Assembly (NCBI GenBank): GCA_900110635.1
Contig: FOEK01000002.1
Span: forward strand, 62,001-126,000
Length of the DNA stretch: 64,000 nucleotides
Source of the DNA: Lachnospiraceae bacterium NE2001
GTDB taxonomy: Bacteria > Bacillota > Clostridia > Lachnospirales > Lachnospiraceae
Direction: 5' to 3'
Shown: piece after piece, positions 17,083 to 25,843 of the stretch
Layout: every line of letters starts with the position of its first letter
How positions within the stretch are numbered: position 1 is the stretch's first letter
Notes under the pieces: model-generated
What the model was told of the DNA's origin: nothing
The model's input: the letters and a program-made list of their open reading frames with translations, nothing else
Database searches by the model: none
Position numbers and translations under genes: made by a program

Positions 17083-18006
17083 ATGGCTTTAGATATTAAA
17101 ACAGTATCCTTTGGTGGATATGATAAAGGTGCAACTGAAACATATATTGCTGAACAGCAGAAGAAGTATGAGGATGAGATAGCTAAGCTTAAGGATGACG
17201 CTACAAAGCTTAGTGAGGCTGTAAAAGGTCTACAGCAGATGCGCGAAGCTAACATGTCTGAATCCAAGACTACTATTGATAATCTTAAGTCTGTAAATGA
17301 GGAACTGGCTGCTGAGGTTGAGAAACTTAAGTCTGACCTTGAAGGATATAAGAACAGAGAGGTTGAATCAGCTTCCAGATATGAGTCTATATCAAGAACA
17401 CTTCTTTCTGCTAGAGAGTCTGCAGATGCACTTACACAGAAGACTACAGCTGAGTGTGAGGCTAAGATGTCTGAGACTACAGCTCAGTGTAAGAGTATGA
17501 TCGAAGAGACTAATGCACGTTGTGAGCAGCTTAAGTCTGCAACAGAGCAGGAGTGTGACCGCCTTCTTTCACAGACACAGAGCAGCTGTCAGGAGAAGAA
17601 GGAAACTACATACGCTGAATGCGAAAGCCTTAGAAGAAAGACTAAGGAAGAGACAGATAAGCTGTCATTTGAGACAGAGACCAGATGTGATAATCTGAGA
17701 GCTCAGACCGAGGCTGCCTGTGAGAGGCTTAAAGAGGATACTATTGCAGAGTGTGAGAAGCAGAAGGCTGAAGCAAGAGAAGAGATTCGTCAGAATAGAA
17801 CTGTTGTTAAGAGAGAGTTCGATTCTATTGGTGGTTTTATGACTCAGCTCCAGTCCGCATTAGCAGGTGTCAATGCTGCGGTTGACGAGACAAAGAAGAT
17901 TACTGATAGTGCATTTTCTGATATCAGTGCTTCACAGGTACAGAGTCAGTCTTCATCAGAGACATCATCTTACAGTAGTACTTCTACCAGCTCATCAGCT
18001 GAGTAA
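17083..18006 (+). CDS. DivIVA-like coiled-coil protein with cysteine hendecad repeats
   Basis: A 307-residue hydrophilic protein with no signal peptide or membrane span. Residues 10-30 (FGGYDKGATETYI) resemble the GYD-containing membrane-curvature domain of DivIVA/GpsB proteins. A continuous coiled coil follows to about residue 265. Within it, cysteines occur at 125, 136, 147, 158, 169, 180, 202, 213 and 224, exactly 11 residues apart with one slot (191, Thr) skipped, each in an XX-E/R-C-E/D setting. The last 30 residues are Ser/Thr/Gln-rich. I infer a polar or septal scaffold, possibly disulfide- or metal-responsive; no enzyme activity is suggested. It precedes a sensory gene and an mreB homologue. 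Confidence 0.7.
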   Translation: MALDIKTVSFGGYDKGATETYIAEQQKKYEDEIAKLKDDATKLSEAVKGLQQMREANMSESKTTIDNLKSVNEELAAEVEKLKSDLEGYKNREVESASRYESISRTLLSARESADALTQKTTAECEAKMSETTAQCKSMIEETNARCEQLKSATEQECDRLLSQTQSSCQEKKETTYAECESLRRKTKEETDKLSFETETRCDNLRAQTEAACERLKEDTIAECEKQKAEAREEIRQNRTVVKREFDSIGGFMTQLQSALAGVNAAVDETKKITDSAFSDISASQVQSQSSSETSSYSSTSTSSSAE

Positions 18007-18034
18007 AAGAATAGAACAATACATTACGTAAGAA

Positions 18035-18070
18035 ATCGGGTAGCTTGCTGTAAGAACATAGCTACCCGAT
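18035..18070 (+). promoter_or_regulatory. Perfect hairpin without T tract
   Basis: ATCGGGTAGCT (18035-18045) and AGCTACCCGAT (18060-18070) pair perfectly over 11 bp. No U run follows, so it is more likely an mRNA processing or stability element between the two genes than a terminator. Confidence 0.55.
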
Positions 18071-18097
18071 AATATTGTGAAGAAGGGGGGGCGCGAT

Positions 18098-19435
18098 ATG
18101 GACGAGAATATGAGTAAAAGGATATCCAAGGATTTCCTGATGTCGAATCATGTAGATGAGATAGTGAACAGTTTTGCAGCAGTCAGTGAGCTGTATAGTG
18201 CTATTCTTGATATAAATGGTCATATTCTTATAGAACCAACCGGGCCTTCTACATTTTTGGGTGAATTCTTTGAACTTGTCAGAAATCCTAAGTATTCCAA
18301 GCTTTATGCTGATATAGTAAATTGTATAGTTGATTCCAAGCAGGCAATGTATTCGGAGATAGATGATGGAAATCCAGATAGTCGATTTGCAGCGGCTCCT
18401 ATTTTTGTAAATGGGACATTCTATGCGACCTGGATACTCTATGCTCATAATAAAGCACAGAACCAAAGACTGTTTAAGGCATTTAATCATATGTCTTCCA
18501 TTGCTGGTGCTATTACAGATATTATTTCCAAACTCTATGAGAATTCAATAATAACTGGTGAAGAGGAAGAGATTAAGGTTGAGTACGAGTTTGAACATAG
18601 TGCCAAGGAAGTAATGAAACAGGCTCTGGATGTTATAGCAGATGGCGACAGAGTCAGTATATTTAAGCTATATGATCAGGTAGGCAAGCTGCTTGATGTA
18701 GATTATATGGTTTATTATGCTATAGATAGTGACAGACCAGGATATATGAAGCTGGTTGATTACTGGGCAAAGAATGGTAAGAGCAAAGAGGCAGAGGCTA
18801 CCTTTTCCTGGGACAGCGATCACTATGATGTGGAATTACAGAACAGGATTAAGAAGGACTGTCTTGTAATTGATAAAACCAATATGACCAATAAGATGAG
18901 GGTTGAGGTATTTCAGGGAAATGCAAAGGCAGTGATGGTATTTCCTGTATATATCCGGGAGAAATACCAGGGACGTCTTATATTTATAGAGAATACAAAG
19001 GAAAGAGTCTGGTCCGAATGCGAGGTTGCTTTAGGCCGGGAACTTACAGATATGATTGCCAGAGGAACAGCAATACAGATGCGTCTCTATCGTGGCAATA
19101 AAAATATAAAACTATTCACTGAGCTCTTTGATCTCTTACCTGAATATATATTTGTTCGTAGAAGAAATAATGGAAATGTGGTCTATGTGAATCCGGCATT
19201 AAAAGAGAAAATGGGATTCGATATGACCGGTCAGAATAGCTATATGCTTGTTCCTAATATGAGAGTGGGACTGGAAGAGCTTAAGGTGACACAGGATATT
19301 CCGGTGAAACTTGACAAAGAGGTTTTTACTAGGTATATCGATAAGCTGGGGGGCAATTATAAGGTAGCAGAATATAATATGAGATGGAAGGATCTCGAGA
19401 AGGTTGAGATTCTCATTCTTACACCAGAAAACTAG
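18098..19435 (+). CDS. Cytosolic sensory protein (PocR-like, GAF-like and PAS-like domains)
   Basis: A 445-residue soluble protein. Residues 15-130 resemble a PocR-type ligand domain (AILDINGHILIEPTG, then FAAAPIFVNGTFYATW) but lack its usual cysteines. The middle third reads like a GAF domain, and the end (LLPEYIFVRRRNNGNVVYVNPALKEKMGF) like a PAS domain. No kinase, GGDEF or DNA-binding output is attached, so it may act by protein contact. The ATG at 18098 is chosen because a GGGGGG run lies 7 bases upstream; a GTG at 18077 is possible. It is 12 bases from the mreB homologue, suggesting a link to cell-shape control. Domain names are by resemblance only. Confidence 0.6.
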   Translation: MDENMSKRISKDFLMSNHVDEIVNSFAAVSELYSAILDINGHILIEPTGPSTFLGEFFELVRNPKYSKLYADIVNCIVDSKQAMYSEIDDGNPDSRFAAAPIFVNGTFYATWILYAHNKAQNQRLFKAFNHMSSIAGAITDIISKLYENSIITGEEEEIKVEYEFEHSAKEVMKQALDVIADGDRVSIFKLYDQVGKLLDVDYMVYYAIDSDRPGYMKLVDYWAKNGKSKEAEATFSWDSDHYDVELQNRIKKDCLVIDKTNMTNKMRVEVFQGNAKAVMVFPVYIREKYQGRLIFIENTKERVWSECEVALGRELTDMIARGTAIQMRLYRGNKNIKLFTELFDLLPEYIFVRRRNNGNVVYVNPALKEKMGFDMTGQNSYMLVPNMRVGLEELKVTQDIPVKLDKEVFTRYIDKLGGNYKVAEYNMRWKDLEKVEILILTPEN

Positions 19436-19447
19436 AGAGGAATAAAA

Positions 19448-20443
19448 ATGGCAAATCTTGATATCGGAATTGATCTCGGTACATCAAATATACTGGTATA
19501 TGTCAGAGGTAGAGGCGTAGTCCTTAGCGAACCGACAGTTATAGCCTATGATAAGGATTCTGAGAAGATAGTTGAGATAGGTGAGGAGGCAAGGCTTATG
19601 CTGGGAAGAACTCCTGGCAATCTGATAGCAGTAAGACCCCTTAAGCATGGAGTTATCTCAGACTATACAAAGGCCGAGGAGATGATAAAGTATTTTATCA
19701 AGAAGGCTATAGGACGTAATTTCTTTGGAAGAAGACCAAGAATATCTATATGTGTTCCATCAGGAGCAACAGAGGTTGAGAAAAGAGCTGTTGAAACAGC
19801 AACCTACAATGCGGGTGCCAGATTCGTTAATATAGTAGAAGAGCCTATTGCGGCAGCAATTGGTGCCGGGATAGATATAGTCAGACCAGTAGGAAATATG
19901 ATAGTTGATATCGGTGGCGGTACCACTGATATAGCTGTAATCTCCATGGGTGGCGCAGTTGTTACTTCTTCTATTAAAGTTGCTGGTGATGATTTTGATG
20001 ATGCCATAATCAAGTATATTCGAAAGAGGCATAACCTCCTGATCGGTGAGAGAAGTGCTGAGGATGTTAAGATAAATATCGGAACCAGCTACAAGAGACC
20101 TGAGAATATCTCTATGGATGTTCGTGGAAGAAACCTGGTAACAGGACTTCCTAAGACTGTTACTATTACCTCTGATGAGACAGAGGAAGCACTTAGAGAA
20201 CCAACAGGGCAGGTTGTTGAAGCTATACATGCTGTTCTTGAGAAGACTCCTCCTGAACTGGCTGCAGATATAGCAGACAGAGGAATTGTATTAACTGGTG
20301 GAGGGGCGCTTCTTCACGGATTAGAGCAGCTCGTAGAGGAAAAGACTGGTATCACAACTGTAACAGCAGAGGATCCAATGTCAGTTGTGGCAGTTGGAAC
20401 AGGTAAGTATATAGATTATCTGGCAGAACAGGATCTGTTATAA
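19448..20443 (+). CDS. mreB: MreB/Mbl family actin-like shape protein
   Basis: A 331-residue bacterial actin. The phosphate-1 loop is DIGIDLGTSNILVY, phosphate-2 is DIGGGTTDIAVI near residue 155, and the adenosine motif is GIVLTGGGALLHG near residue 280. It polymerises under the membrane and directs lateral wall synthesis. The gene is not followed by mreC or mreD as in the usual shape operon. It sits behind the sensory gene and before recD2, so it may be an Mbl/MreBH-type paralogue. The start is supported by AGAGAGGA. Length is normal for the family. Confidence 0.93.
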   Translation: MANLDIGIDLGTSNILVYVRGRGVVLSEPTVIAYDKDSEKIVEIGEEARLMLGRTPGNLIAVRPLKHGVISDYTKAEEMIKYFIKKAIGRNFFGRRPRISICVPSGATEVEKRAVETATYNAGARFVNIVEEPIAAAIGAGIDIVRPVGNMIVDIGGGTTDIAVISMGGAVVTSSIKVAGDDFDDAIIKYIRKRHNLLIGERSAEDVKINIGTSYKRPENISMDVRGRNLVTGLPKTVTITSDETEEALREPTGQVVEAIHAVLEKTPPELAADIADRGIVLTGGGALLHGLEQLVEEKTGITTVTAEDPMSVVAVGTGKYIDYLAEQDLL

Positions 20444-20452
20444 GACAAAAGT

Positions 20453-20476
20453 TAGGAGTGGATAAAACCACTCCTA
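20453..20476 (+). terminator. Hairpin after mreB
   Basis: TAGGAGTGG and CCACTCCTA form a 9-bp stem with a 6-nt AT loop. The T tract is missing, so termination may be weak and recD2 may be partly co-transcribed. Confidence 0.5.
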
Positions 20477-20500
20477 CTCTGATTTTGAGGGGTAAATAAG

Positions 20501-22834
20501 TTGGTATTAGAGGGTTATATCAGTAAGATAATATATAGCTCAGAGGATACGGCTTACGCTGTATTTGTGGTTGAGCAGCCTGACGGTGATGAGGTGGCTG
20601 TAGGTGATGTTCCGGGAATAGCTGAAGGCATGTATATACAGGCCGAGGGAGAATACGTTCATCATCCACAGTATGATCTCCAGTTTAAGATATCCTCCTG
20701 TGAGCTTACTATGCCCACAGATATAGAGGGTATTGTTCGTTTTCTTGGCTCTGGAATAATAAAGGGTATAGGAGAGGTTCTGGCTAAAAGAATAGTCAAG
20801 AAGTTTGGCGAGGATACTCTTCAGATTATCGAAAAGGAACCAGAGCGTCTTGCAGAGGTTAGTGGTATTTCTGAGAGGATAGCGAATAAGATTGCGGTCA
20901 GCTATTTGGAGAACAAGTCATATCGCGGTGTTATCATGTATCTTGGTAAATATGGCATAGGTGTTAATCTTGCTATGAAGATATATGCTGAGTTTGGCGA
21001 GGAAATATATGAGGTTGTCAGACGGAATCCTTATGAGATTGCAGATAGAGTACCACGAGTTGGATTTAAGACTGTCGATAGGCTTGCTTTAAATGCTGGA
21101 CTCCCTGAGGATTCTGAGGACAGAATATTTGCTGCTGTCCTTTATGAAATGAATCAGATAATGAGCTATGGACATATCTTTCTTCCAGAAGCACAGCTGA
21201 AGCGTAACGTATTTGGGCTGATAAACTCAGATCTATCTTATGAAGAGTTTGAAGAACGTCTTGATAGCATATTATTTAAGATGGAAAGTGATGGCTCAAT
21301 TATAGTTAAGGAATTGGATAATCTGGAGGAGAATGCAAAGAGCTCACGTATAGTTTATACAAAGTGGAACTACTTTATGGAGCTTGACAGTGCAAGACGT
21401 CTTCTGGAACTGAGACTTGATTATGATGTAAAGGAGTCAGAGGTTAAGGCTGCCATCAATAAGGTGGAGAAGGAACTGGAGCTTTCGCTTGCTGAGGAGC
21501 AAAGAGAAGCAGTGTATAACGCTGTGTGTTCTGGTGTTTCTGTGATAACAGGTGGTCCTGGAACAGGTAAGACTACCATTATAAATGCAATCATAAAGTA
21601 TTATGAGGACAGGGCTGACAAGATTGAACTGGCTGCACCAACAGGAAGAGCAGCAAAACGAATAACCGAGTCCACAGGCTATAAGGCTCAGACTATTCAC
21701 AGACTTCTGGAGTTTTCCGGAGAACTGACTGAGGATGGGGCAAAACGTTCGGCTGGTTTCCAGCGAAATGCTTCCAATCCGCTGGATGCAGATGTGGTAA
21801 TCATCGATGAAGCTTCTATGCTGGATTCTGCGCTATTTTATTCATTGCTCAAGGCGCTGACAAAGGGCATGAGGCTGGTCCTGGTTGGAGATACAGATCA
21901 GCTGCCATCAGTTGGAGCAGGAAATGTGCTTCATGATATTATTGACAGCGAGTGCTTCCCAGTTACTACACTTGATAAGAACTTCCGTCAGTCCGATGAC
22001 AGTCGTATTATAGAGAATGCTCATAAGATAAAAAAGGGGGAACACCTGGAGATAAATAACGATTCCAAGGACTTCTTCTTTATTCCACATAAGACCAATA
22101 GAGAGATTGCTGATGAATGTGCACTTCTGGTAAATCACGATCTTTCTCAGTATTTAAATGTATCGCCTCTGGATATAGAGGTGTTGACACCGACCAGGCA
22201 ATACGATCTGGGGGTCGAAGCCCTAAACAAGAAGCTTCAGGCTACTATCAATCCGCCAGGATTCGGAAAACGAGAGAAGGAACGTGGAGATGTCATATTC
22301 CGCGAAGGCGATAAGGTTATGCAGATTCGAAATAACTACAAGCTGGAGTGGAGAATATATGGTGGCAAGAAGAAGGATACACTTTTGGATGAAGGTGTGG
22401 GAGTCTTCAATGGAGATATGGGTATCATAACGAAGGTAAATGATTTTGATGAAGAGATAGAGGTTACCTTTGATGATGGTAGACTAGTGGCCTACGCTTA
22501 TAATCAGCTGGATGAGCTTGAACACTCATTTGCAATTACCATTCATAAATCCCAGGGCTCAGAATATCCTGCAGTTGTAATCCCTGCATTTAAAGCGACA
22601 GATAAGCTTCTTACTCGAAATCTAATCTACACCGCTGTAACAAGGGCAAAGCAGCTGGTTGTAATAGTTGGAAATCTTGGTATCATCAACCGTATGATTG
22701 ATAATACCTATGAGCAGAGACGCTATACCACCTTCAAAGCCAGAATTATGGAAATGGCTTCAGAGTCAGAGTCTCAGGAATATATGTCACTTTTTGATGA
22801 AGATATAGAGTGGGATGGGCTTCGAGATGAATAA
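20501..22834 (+). CDS. recD2: RecD2-type ATP-dependent DNA helicase
   Basis: A 777-residue superfamily 1B 5'-3' helicase of the stand-alone RecD2 class. The N-terminal OB-like domain is followed by helix-hairpin-helix repeats (IKGIGEVLAKRIVKKFGE, LAEVSGISERIANKI). The helicase core has Walker A GGPGTGKTT near residue 352, Walker B VVIIDEASMLD, motif III GDTDQLPSVGAGN and the C-terminal motif AITIHKSQGSEYP. There are no recB or recC partners. The start is a TTG, supported by GAGGGG 8 bases upstream and by the standard start LEGYISKIIYSSED. It overlaps comF by 8 bases. Confidence 0.95.
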   Translation: MVLEGYISKIIYSSEDTAYAVFVVEQPDGDEVAVGDVPGIAEGMYIQAEGEYVHHPQYDLQFKISSCELTMPTDIEGIVRFLGSGIIKGIGEVLAKRIVKKFGEDTLQIIEKEPERLAEVSGISERIANKIAVSYLENKSYRGVIMYLGKYGIGVNLAMKIYAEFGEEIYEVVRRNPYEIADRVPRVGFKTVDRLALNAGLPEDSEDRIFAAVLYEMNQIMSYGHIFLPEAQLKRNVFGLINSDLSYEEFEERLDSILFKMESDGSIIVKELDNLEENAKSSRIVYTKWNYFMELDSARRLLELRLDYDVKESEVKAAINKVEKELELSLAEEQREAVYNAVCSGVSVITGGPGTGKTTIINAIIKYYEDRADKIELAAPTGRAAKRITESTGYKAQTIHRLLEFSGELTEDGAKRSAGFQRNASNPLDADVVIIDEASMLDSALFYSLLKALTKGMRLVLVGDTDQLPSVGAGNVLHDIIDSECFPVTTLDKNFRQSDDSRIIENAHKIKKGEHLEINNDSKDFFFIPHKTNREIADECALLVNHDLSQYLNVSPLDIEVLTPTRQYDLGVEALNKKLQATINPPGFGKREKERGDVIFREGDKVMQIRNNYKLEWRIYGGKKKDTLLDEGVGVFNGDMGIITKVNDFDEEIEVTFDDGRLVAYAYNQLDELEHSFAITIHKSQGSEYPAVVIPAFKATDKLLTRNLIYTAVTRAKQLVVIVGNLGIINRMIDNTYEQRRYTTFKARIMEMASESESQEYMSLFDEDIEWDGLRDE

Positions 22835-23561
22835 AGACAGAATACTCACCGGAGAGACAGGTGAGAAATTTCTTGACCTCTTGTTTCCTCCGAGATGTGC
22901 TCTTTGTGATGATGTGATTCCAGCTGGTGGTGGGCATATATGCTCTGATTGCCGAAAGAAGCTTATTCCTATTAAAGAACCCACCTGCTACAAATGTGGT
23001 AAGGAAGTTAACAGTGTAGAGACGGAGTACTGTAAAGATTGTGAGAAGAGAAAGCGCTCCTATGTGCGTGGATTCCCTGTATTCAAGTATGCACCGCCAC
23101 TTACAGATTCATTAATGGCCTTCAAGTATGCAGGAAAGAAGGAATATGCAGCTTTTTTTGCTGATGCAATATATGAACGATTTTCTGCTGAGTTTTTACG
23201 ACTTTTGCCTGATGCTATTGTGCCGGTTCCAATAAATAAACATAAGCTTATTACCCGTGGATACAATCAGGCGGAACTTATTGCAAAACTCCTTGGAAAG
23301 AGGATGAATATCCAGGTAAGGAGTGATATAATAGACAGGGCTTCGGATACCAAGGCGCAGAAGGAGCTTTCACCTGAAGAACGGGATCGGAACCTTCGCA
23401 ATGCATTTTCGGTAAGCTTACAGGTAGATATAGAAGTGGTGCTCCTTGTGGATGATATATACACAACGGGTTCCACCATTGAGGCTTGCACCCGTGCGCT
23501 TCACGAGGCAGGTGTTAAGAGTGTCTACTATACCAGCGTAGCCATAGGAACCGGTAACTAA
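22827..23561 (+). CDS. comF: ComF family phosphoribosyltransferase-like protein
   Basis: About 244 residues. The N-terminal zinc knuckle (CALC, CSDC, CYKC, CKDC) is followed by a phosphoribosyltransferase fold with the PRPP loop VVLLVDDIYTTGSTI near residue 210. ComF-type proteins assist DNA uptake in competent bacteria, and in others support DNA metabolism, probably with single-stranded DNA helicases. The neighbouring recD2, which it overlaps, fits this. Two in-frame ATGs, at 22815 and 22827, are possible; the second has GGGATGGG at a better distance. Confidence 0.92.
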   Translation: MNKDRILTGETGEKFLDLLFPPRCALCDDVIPAGGGHICSDCRKKLIPIKEPTCYKCGKEVNSVETEYCKDCEKRKRSYVRGFPVFKYAPPLTDSLMAFKYAGKKEYAAFFADAIYERFSAEFLRLLPDAIVPVPINKHKLITRGYNQAELIAKLLGKRMNIQVRSDIIDRASDTKAQKELSPEERDRNLRNAFSVSLQVDIEVVLLVDDIYTTGSTIEACTRALHEAGVKSVYYTSVAIGTGN

Positions 23562-23579
23562 TCTCCGCAGATAGAAACT

Positions 23580-23925
23580 TTCATCGTGGCAAGCCAGGCT
23601 TAGACGCATGTGCGATATGTGCTCACGAGACCATTGCAGGTCTCGGCGCTTAGCGATTCAGACACCGACGTAGGAGGTGGCTGAGAGCTTAGCGAACGGA
23701 GCGAAGCGGAGTGGCCGCTAGGGTTACCTGCATTGAGCGTGATCAGCTCTCGATTCGAAGAATCGAGGGTCTGCCGGAGGCAGAAGCGTTCTGTGAAGCA
23801 GAACCAAGACTTGCGAAGCAAGTATTGAATATCACGAAGTGATATTGCTCAAGCGATGTCGAGTGAGTGCATACTCGCACAAGTCAGCCTGTGCTTGCTC
23901 GCGGCAATACATTACAAGAGGTAGA
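23580..23925 (+). ncRNA. GC-rich untranslated hairpin array (candidate structured RNA or palindromic element)
   Basis: The 370 bases between comF and ddl contain no convincing gene but are much richer in GC than the surroundings and full of hairpins. Five follow one another with GAA or GGA triloops: CTCGATTC-GAA-GAATCGAG (23749-23767), TCTGCC-GGA-GGCAGA (23770-23784), GTTCTGT-GAA-GCAGAAC (23788-23804), ACTTGC-GAA-GCAAGT (23809-23823) and AATATCAC-GAA-GTGATATT (23828-23846). Upstream there are GAGACC/GGTCTC (23627-23644) and another GCGAAGC (23701-23707). I do not recognise it as a named RNA family. It could be a mobile palindromic repeat cluster or a leader of ddl. Confidence 0.6.
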
Positions 23926-23931
23926 ATAAGA

Positions 23932-25008
23932 ATGGAAAAATTAAAACTTGCACTTATCTTTGGAGGAATGTCCAGCGAACACGACGTTTCGTGCATATCT
24001 GCTGCTACAGTAGCGGGAGTTCTGGATCCTGAAAAGTATGAGGTAACATATATAGGTATTACTAAGGACGGCCATTGGCTTCTGGTTGAGGATAAAGACA
24101 TCATAGCTGATAGAAGCTGGGAATCAGGAAAGGATACAGCTGTTCTTGTCCCTGATACAAGCCATACCCTTATTATTAAAAGAAGTGACGGATCCTTCGA
24201 GGAACGTCCGATAGATATAGCATTTCCTATGCTCCATGGACTCTATGGTGAAGATGGAACCATTCAGGGTCTTTTTGAGATGGCGCATATTCCTTATGTG
24301 GGCTGTGGTCACCTGGCATCAGCTATAACCATGGATAAGTTTTTTACAAAGATAATTGCTGATTCTATAGGTGTGGAACAGGCTGATTATGTAGGCGTAA
24401 GAGATTATGAGACAACCGATGCTATGATAGATGAGACGATAAAGAGAGTGGAAGCAAGACGTGTATATCCAATGTTTGTAAAGCCTTCCTGTGCGGGATC
24501 TTCTATGGGTATAACTAAGGCTCATAATCGTGAGGAGTTGAGAAATGGTCTGAAGCTTGCTGCTGAGCATGACGCAAAGATTCTTGTGGAAGAGTCTATA
24601 GATGGAAGAGAAATAGAGTGTGCAGTTTTCGGATATGGTGACTCAACTTTTGCTACTGGAGTTGGTGAAATAGTAGCGGCAGCAGAGTTCTATGATTTTG
24701 ATGCAAAGTATAATAACTCTGATTCACTTACAGTTGTGGATCCTGATATTCCAGCTGAGAAAACTGAAGAAATCAGAAAGAAGGCAGTTGATATATATAG
24801 AGCCTGTGATGGATTTGGTTTTTCAAGAGTGGATTTCTTCCTTGAGAGGGAAACTGACAGAGTGGTATTTAATGAGATAAATACTATCCCTGGACATACA
24901 TCCATAAGCATGTATCCTATGCTTATGGAAAGAGCGGGGCATACTATGAAGGAGTATGTTGACGAGATGATTCAGATGGCTTTTCAGAGGCACGGAGCAC
25001 AAAAATAA
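23932..25008 (+). CDS. ddl: D-alanine--D-alanine ligase
   Basis: A 358-residue ATP-grasp enzyme that joins two D-alanines for the peptidoglycan pentapeptide. The N-terminal LALIFGGMSSEHDVS is the family hallmark. ATP-grasp residues appear in FVKPSCAGSSMGI, the catalytic EESIDGREIECAV region and the C-terminal NEINTIPGHTSISMYP. The ATG at 23932, with AAGAGG upstream, is the real start; the longer frame to 23839 reads through the hairpin array. The 3' end overlaps the convergent CPBP gene by 65 bases. Confidence 0.96.
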   Translation: MEKLKLALIFGGMSSEHDVSCISAATVAGVLDPEKYEVTYIGITKDGHWLLVEDKDIIADRSWESGKDTAVLVPDTSHTLIIKRSDGSFEERPIDIAFPMLHGLYGEDGTIQGLFEMAHIPYVGCGHLASAITMDKFFTKIIADSIGVEQADYVGVRDYETTDAMIDETIKRVEARRVYPMFVKPSCAGSSMGITKAHNREELRNGLKLAAEHDAKILVEESIDGREIECAVFGYGDSTFATGVGEIVAAAEFYDFDAKYNNSDSLTVVDPDIPAEKTEEIRKKAVDIYRACDGFGFSRVDFFLERETDRVVFNEINTIPGHTSISMYPMLMERAGHTMKEYVDEMIQMAFQRHGAQK

Positions 25009-25843
25009 GTATAGATGCTACAAGGAGTAATAGCGATATTGCTCCAAGAAGTGCAGCGTGATATATATTTGCAAGAAATGCTTCGGGTATTACATATAGG
25101 CTTCCGTTAACTATCATATGAAGAAGTATAGATGGAAGCAGAGATTTGAAGCGGATTGCCAGAAATCCGAATAGCATACCGAAGATAAATGCATAGCACA
25201 TCTGAACAAGATTAACGTGATAAACTGCAAAGAGTAAAGCCTGGAAAGTACATATTGCTATCTGGGCTTTTTTGTTGTCTGGAGTAGTGAGTCTTTGGAG
25301 ATGACGGATTATGAGTCCTCGAAATGCCAGCTCCTCGACTATTGGTCCCAGTGTAATAGATGTTATGATAAAAAGAGGTGACAGACTTCCTGTAAATGTC
25401 TCCATCATATGTTGATAGGAGGCGAATGTTGTAGGATAGAGTGTACCAAGTATATATAGAACGGAATCTGTTCCCAGCTGTATTGTAAAGCCGGCCAGCA
25501 GCAGTGCCAGTAAACTGAGAGGTTGCAAAGAGTAGCTTAAGGAGTTTTTAACGGACTCTTTTCGATCATCTACTTCCTTTTCGTCGGCACGGTCATAGTT
25601 ATAGAAACCTCTGTAATAGATCCATCCAAGAACGACAAGGGAGAGAGCGTAGCGGATAAAATTAAAAACGCCCTCATTTACTATAGCTGTTTCTGAATCC
25701 AGAACATTAACGCCGCCTGCCATTACAGTAATGGCAAAAGCGGCGAAATATGCTACTAGATAGAGAAATACAATAAGAGGTAATACTCCAAATGCAATTA
25801 TCAGATCCTTTGTATTAAACTGTGATTTTCTTTTCGCGGTCAC
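24944..25843 (-). CDS. CPBP family intramembrane metalloprotease
   Basis: A 299-residue multi-spanning membrane protein with the three CPBP (Abi/Rce1-like) motifs: EELAFRG, FAVYHVNLVQ and the C-terminal histidine in LLPSILLHMIVNG. Such proteases cleave within or near the membrane; some give self-immunity to bacteriocins. The start is put at the GTG (25843), giving VTAKRKSQFNTKD, because the longer frame lies wholly over the upstream gene. GAGGAAAAG precedes it. It overlaps the upstream gene by 29 bases, a typical coupling, and is the last gene of a minus-strand operon. Confidence 0.87.
   Translation of the reverse strand: MTAKRKSQFNTKDLIIAFGVLPLIVFLYLVAYFAAFAITVMAGGVNVLDSETAIVNEGVFNFIRYALSLVVLGWIYYRGFYNYDRADEKEVDDRKESVKNSLSYSLQPLSLLALLLAGFTIQLGTDSVLYILGTLYPTTFASYQHMMETFTGSLSPLFIITSITLGPIVEELAFRGLIIRHLQRLTTPDNKKAQIAICTFQALLFAVYHVNLVQMCYAFIFGMLFGFLAIRFKSLLPSILLHMIVNGSLYVIPEAFLANIYHAALLGAISLLLLVASILIFVLRASEKPSESSRQHTPS

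Noticed and set aside
23600-23821. Minus-strand open frame over the hairpin array
   Set aside because: It is a by-product of GC-rich palindromes; there is no ribosome binding site and the translation is Ser/Arg-rich without domain features.
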